From Lysobacter avium (GTDB lineage: Bacteria; Pseudomonadota; Gammaproteobacteria; Xanthomonadales; Xanthomonadaceae): DNA of 64,000 nucleotides. The notes beneath the pieces were generated by a model that worked only from the letters and a program-made list of their open reading frames with translations, did no database searches and had not been told where the DNA came from. The position numbers were made by a program, and so were the translations under genes. The stretch is taken from NCBI RefSeq assembly GCF_015209745.1, contig NZ_CP063657.1:1364001-1428000 (forward strand), given 5' to 3'. Positions 60,570 to 64,000 of the stretch are shown piece by piece. Numbering within the stretch: the first letter of the stretch is position 1; every line of letters starts with the position of its first letter.

Positions 60570-61199
60570 TTATCCGATGGGTTGCATGTCCTGACGCTCC
60601 AGAGCCTTCTTCACACCTTCGTCAGCTTCCATGTCGGCCCGGTGCTTCCTCAATGCGGGGTAATCGTCGATGGAGAGCGGTGTCTGTTCCAGCCAGCGGG
60701 TGAGCACGTACAGAAACGCGTCCGCGAACGACCTGACGCCTCCCAGATACCAGTTACCTCCGTGCGCTTTCATGTCCTCGTTCAGGCGCGTGTAGTGCAC
60801 GTTGAGCTTCTCGTAGGTCTTCTGCTTGACCTCGTCTTTCGCCGTTTCACTGTCCGCGAGGTTGCCGGGGCCAAAATGACCCCCATAAGTCGCGTGAACC
60901 TCGGATGTCATGTAGGACAACGCTTCGGCTTCCTTGCGGCCAATTTGGCTGTCACGGGCAAACTTCCCCTTGCCGTAGGTCGATCCGAGCCAGGCCAGGA
61001 TCGCCGACGCTTCAGTCAGGACATCGCCGTCCTCGAAGCGCACCGCAGGGACCTTACCTTTTGGATTGATCTCCAGATAGGCGTCCTTCTTGTGGTCGCC
61101 GTAGGCCATGTTGTGGATGTCGACCGGTGCATCAAGCCAGGCGATGGCGATGTTGGGCGCAAGCGAGCAGGTACCGGGCATGGTGTAGAGGGTGGGCAT
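60570..61199 (-). CDS. Glutathione S-transferase, beta-class-like
   Basis: 209 residues. Thioredoxin-fold N-terminal domain with YTMPGTCSLAPN, the cysteine-containing motif of bacterial beta-class GSTs, then NPKGKVPAV and the DVLTEASAILAWL glutathione-binding stretch, and an all-helical C-terminal domain. It conjugates or reduces substrates with glutathione; the target is unknown. Single gene; 174 bases separate it from the IscU-like gene, with no obvious terminator. Confidence 0.9.
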   Translation of the reverse strand: MPTLYTMPGTCSLAPNIAIAWLDAPVDIHNMAYGDHKKDAYLEINPKGKVPAVRFEDGDVLTEASAILAWLGSTYGKGKFARDSQIGRKEAEALSYMTSEVHATYGGHFGPGNLADSETAKDEVKQKTYEKLNVHYTRLNEDMKAHGGNWYLGGVRSFADAFLYVLTRWLEQTPLSIDDYPALRKHRADMEADEGVKKALERQDMQPIG

Positions 61200-61275
61200 T
61201 CTGGAATCTCCGTAGAAGTGAATGGCTGGTCGATCTGCTACTTCGCATAATGCATATTATGTACAAACTCCAATG

Positions 61276-61941
61276 TCATCCTTGTGTGACTTCGACTCGC
61301 TTCAACCTGATCAAGCGCGGGTCGTCGGCGAAATCCACCAACATCGTCCGAACGCGTTCCTGCCAGCCTTCTGCAAACGCGCGCTTCTGCGAGTCGCTCG
61401 CCACGTCCTGCATGATTCCAATCAGCAAACCACGCTGGTTCGGGTTTCCGGGTACCGGGGAAGTGTCGAGTTCCGCGATCACCATCTCGCCGGTATCCCG
61501 GCGGCGGAAAGTCACTGCGCCCGACTCGGGATGTTCGGCGAAGGTCAACAGGCCGTTGCGCGCATAGCTTCCACCGATTCCCTTGAATCCGTTCTCCGCT
61601 GCCGCTCCCGTCAGCAGCGTGAGCACCTGCGCCATGACTCCCGTGGTGCCGTGACCAGCAGGAGCGCCCATCGAGACCTCTATCTGCCCACGTTCGGCGC
61701 GACCTTCGGGATAAAGCGCCTGCATCGCGGCACGGCCCATGAGGAACGAGCCGGCGACGGTTGGACAGGAATGCCCGGAAAAACGCACGGCATCGGCGTA
61801 GACATAGTCAAAACACCCGTCACTGGGGGCACCGAGGAGTTTGGCGAGCGGATCGAAGGCTTTCACTACGGGAGCCTGCTCGAAAAAGGCCGGAAAGATC
61901 ACGTCTGACTCCGATGGAATGGTTATCACTACGCTAACCAT
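61276..61941 (-). CDS. FmdE-like domain protein
   Basis: 221 residues. The motif FSGHSCPTVAGSFLMGRAA (His57, Cys59) resembles the HGHxCPGLAxG signature of the FmdE family, named after subunit E of formylmethanofuran dehydrogenase. No other methanofuran gene is present, so the name gives only the fold. A stretch GHGTTGVMAQVLTLLTGAA and later RRRDTGEMVIAELD follow. No signal peptide, no membrane helix. Function unknown. The start has no clear Shine-Dalgarno. Confidence 0.65.
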   Translation of the reverse strand: MVSVVITIPSESDVIFPAFFEQAPVVKAFDPLAKLLGAPSDGCFDYVYADAVRFSGHSCPTVAGSFLMGRAAMQALYPEGRAERGQIEVSMGAPAGHGTTGVMAQVLTLLTGAAAENGFKGIGGSYARNGLLTFAEHPESGAVTFRRRDTGEMVIAELDTSPVPGNPNQRGLLIGIMQDVASDSQKRAFAEGWQERVRTMLVDFADDPRLIRLKRVEVTQG

Positions 61942-62059
61942 TCGGGCCGTTGCTTCACGTGACGCAGATCAAGCTCCACGCGCGAGTCGTCCCCGCGACC
62001 GATCCGGCCGAGAGACTTCCGGGTACTCTGATCCGCCGCTGAGCACATCGCGGACGAGG

Positions 62060-62563
62060 CTAGCGACGTCGCGGAAAGCCAAACCAGCGTGGGACGCGTT
62101 GTCTGTACTGCGCGAACAACGTCCCGAAGCGCGCCGCCAGATGCCTCTCTTCGCGTTTTATCGCGAGCTGGTTCACCAACACGGCCGCAACCAGTGCGGT
62201 AACCAGTAGCCACGGCGAGTGCAGCGCCAACGCCAGACCGAGCAGCAACAGCGTGTTGCCGAGATAAATGGGGTTGCGTGACAGGGCGAAAACCCCGTTT
62301 GTCACCAAGTGTCCCGCAGCACGATGGGGCAGGATGTTCGTCCGTGCCCGGTGCATGGTGAGCATGGCTGCAAGGTCAAAGCCAAGCCCCGTCGCCGCGA
62401 CCAGGATACCGGTGACACGAGTCCAACGCCCTGCCCCGGCCAGCATTTCTCCGGTGGGCAATACCGCTTCCAATACCCAGGCTGCCAACACCGCGCCCAC
62501 CGCCAGGATGGGCGGCCAGGGAATCCGGTTGGGGCGCTGCCTGATGTCGTCGTTCATCATCAT
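62060..62563 (-). CDS. Isoprenylcysteine carboxyl methyltransferase-family membrane protein
   Basis: 167 residues from ATG 62563, which overlaps the stop of the upstream efflux gene (ATGA); two further ATGs follow directly. Four or so membrane helices, and the family signature NGVFALSRNPIYLGNTLL with the later FGTLFAQYRQRVPRW, as in PEMT/ICMT-like proteins. Bacterial members are mostly uncharacterised and may methylate lipids or small metabolites. Coupling to an efflux lipoprotein gene is unusual. Confidence 0.8.
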   Translation of the reverse strand: MMMNDDIRQRPNRIPWPPILAVGAVLAAWVLEAVLPTGEMLAGAGRWTRVTGILVAATGLGFDLAAMLTMHRARTNILPHRAAGHLVTNGVFALSRNPIYLGNTLLLLGLALALHSPWLLVTALVAAVLVNQLAIKREERHLAARFGTLFAQYRQRVPRWFGFPRRR

Positions 62564-64000
62564 TTCTCTGGCGCATTGCGATGTGTGATCGCGTCCACTG
62601 CGGAGCGTGCATTGGCGGGTGCCTGCAGATCGGATTGACCTTCCCACCCGCCTCCCAACGCCTTGAACAAGGCTACCAATGCGACTGCGGCGGATGTGTG
62701 CGTGCGGGCGTATGCGTCTTCGGCATCCCGAAGATTGCGCTCTTCGGCCAGTTGCTCGGCAAGGGCGATGTCGCCGGCGCGGTAGCGGTCTTGTGCGTGC
62801 CCGTAGCTGCGGCGCGCTGCTTCTACCGCCCTGCTCCGACGCTCAACCGCTTCCAGGCCGAGCCGGTAATTGGCAAGCGCCCGCTCAGCGTCGCCGAGTG
62901 CGGCCAGCACTGTCTGCTCGTAGGCGACTGCGGCCTGGGTCTGCCGCGCTTCGCTGGCGCGGATCTCGGCGCGCACCCGACCACCATCCAGCACGCGCCA
63001 TGAGATCAGCGGCATGACCGAAAACGTCTGGCTGGTCGATGCGAGCAGGTTGTCGGCGTCCAGTGCCTGAAAGCCGCCGCTGGCCCCAATGGAAATCTTG
63101 GGGAACAACTCGGCAGTAGCAACCCCGATGTCGGCGGTGCGAGCGGCGAGTCGTCGTTCGGCGGCCAGGACGTCGGGGCGGCGGCGCAGGATGTCCGCTC
63201 GCTCGCCCAGCGGTATCGGAACCAACACGATCGCATCTGCGGTGGTTTCGAGCAGCGCAAGTTCGCGCTCCGGTGGCTGGGCGAGCAGGACGCCCAGCTC
63301 CAACGCTGCGCTGCGCAATTGCGCCTCGATTCCGGGAATTCCAGCTTCCGCAGCCGCAACGCGTGCGTCGACCGCGTCGACTTCCGCCTGTGCCGCATCG
63401 CCCGCCTCGAGCCGCATCTCCACCAGGTCACGTGTAAGCGTCAAAGCAGTCACAGAACCCGTGCGCGCCGCAAGCTCCCGCTGCGCGCCCCGCAACGACA
63501 GGTAGCTGCGCGCAACTTCGGCGGCGATGCTGATGCGCACGCCGACCGCCTCTGCCTGCGCAGCCTGGACAACCGCATCCGCGCTTTGCAGCGCCCGCCG
63601 GGTCCGACCGAACAGGTCGATTTCCCAACCGGCGTCGAACCCGGCGTCGTAGATGGTCTGGTCGCGCTCGACGCCGGGAATGGAAGCGATCGGCAGAGGC
63701 CCGTTCGCGCTTTGCCGGCGACGCATCACGCTGCCGTCAATTTCAACGACGGGCGCATGTCCGCCGGCGGCCCGGTCGCGTAGCGCACGCGCTTCGTCGA
63801 TCTGTGCCTGTGCCTGCTGCAGGTCCAGGTTGTTCGCCAGGGCCGCCTCCGCAAGTCGCGTGAGATCGGGATCGCCCAACGTGGCCCACCACGTCGAATT
63901 ATTGAACTCTGCAACGTTGGAATCAGCGGGCTGGCTCCATCCCGAGCCGGTATCGACGGGCGGTGGGTCGCGGTACTCCGGCCCGACCGCGCAGCCGCCG
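62560..64000 (-). CDS. RND efflux outer-membrane lipoprotein, OprM/NodT type (5' end outside window)
   Basis: The frame stays open to the last base of the window. Reading back from the edge, the sequence is GCAVGPEYRDPP, that is, the lipobox Cys and the start of a mature OprM-type protein, so only the signal peptide is missing. About 480 residues are present, with the two OEP repeats: WWATLGDPDLTRLAEAAL, the first long helix pair, then a second copy beginning near VLLAQPPERELALL and DILRRRPDVLAAERRLAA. It forms the trimeric exit duct of an RND or MFS pump. The matching pump genes should lie just beyond the right edge. Confidence 0.92.
   Translation of the reverse strand, partial: GGCAVGPEYRDPPPVDTGSGWSQPADSNVAEFNNSTWWATLGDPDLTRLAEAALANNLDLQQAQAQIDEARALRDRAAGGHAPVVEIDGSVMRRRQSANGPLPIASIPGVERDQTIYDAGFDAGWEIDLFGRTRRALQSADAVVQAAQAEAVGVRISIAAEVARSYLSLRGAQRELAARTGSVTALTLTRDLVEMRLEAGDAAQAEVDAVDARVAAAEAGIPGIEAQLRSAALELGVLLAQPPERELALLETTADAIVLVPIPLGERADILRRRPDVLAAERRLAARTADIGVATAELFPKISIGASGGFQALDADNLLASTSQTFSVMPLISWRVLDGGRVRAEIRASEARQTQAAVAYEQTVLAALGDAERALANYRLGLEAVERRSRAVEAARRSYGHAQDRYRAGDIALAEQLAEERNLRDAEDAYARTHTSAAVALVALFKALGGGWEGQSDLQAPANARSAVDAITHRNAPEK

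Overview
The window looks like a chromosomal segment of a high-GC gammaproteobacterium of the Xanthomonadaceae/Lysobacteraceae type (Lysobacter, Luteimonas and relatives). The evidence is the GC-rich codon use, the C-minus form of ribosomal protein L36, the gene order (cmk-rpsA-ihfB-lapAB; rlmN-pilF-rodZ-yfgM-bamB-der; clpSA against trxB-aat-infA; ftsK-lolA-rarA) and an Oar-type TonB-dependent receptor. The genus is inference from gene content. I see no rRNA, tRNA, insertion sequence, prophage or CRISPR array. Genes are densely packed and no gene-free stretch exceeds about 300 bases.

Layout. 1-1716: the C-terminal half of an RND efflux permease. 1777-5408 (minus): TraB-family protein, the agmatine-to-putrescine pair aguB/aguA and a small BamE-like exported protein; then rpmJ. 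5887-14254 (plus): cmk, rpsA, ihfB, lapA, lapB, then a glycan-initiation set (WecA/WbpL-type transferase, WbpM-type dehydratase, galU). 14411-18669 (minus): a beta-oxidation operon of thiolase, a FadN-like reversed fusion enzyme and a TetR regulator preceded by a PsrA-like box. 18916-25693 (plus): ndk, rlmN, pilF, rodZ, yfgM, bamB, der. 25758-27431 (minus): fadD.

27555-40156 is the most distinctive region. It is a divergent locus whose parts fit capture and breakdown of peptidoglycan stem peptides. On the minus strand lie a YkfC-like NlpC/P60 endopeptidase, an L-Ala-D/L-Glu epimerase, a MurR-like RpiR regulator and a dicarboxylate-type symporter. On the plus strand lie an exported transglutaminase-fold protein (with a frameshift at a G6 tract), an Oar-type TonB-dependent receptor and two exported serine beta-lactamase-fold hydrolases. 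The divergent promoter region carries two similar GAAT-N5-ATTC-like sites 31 bp apart.

40289-46800: acnA, a VapBC toxin-antitoxin pair with an operator-like palindrome, hflD-mnmA-nudJ and a YbjN-like exported protein. 46899-52922: an N-degron cluster, with clpS-clpA converging on trxB-FemAB-like-aat-infA. 53129-57597: ftsK, lolA, rarA. 57679-61941 (minus): a 3-methyladenine glycosylase, an IscU-like/SQR-like/DUF1641 operon, a beta-class GST and an FmdE-like protein. 62060-64000 (minus): a membrane methyltransferase-family protein coupled to an OprM-type efflux lipoprotein that runs off the window at its lipid-attachment cysteine.
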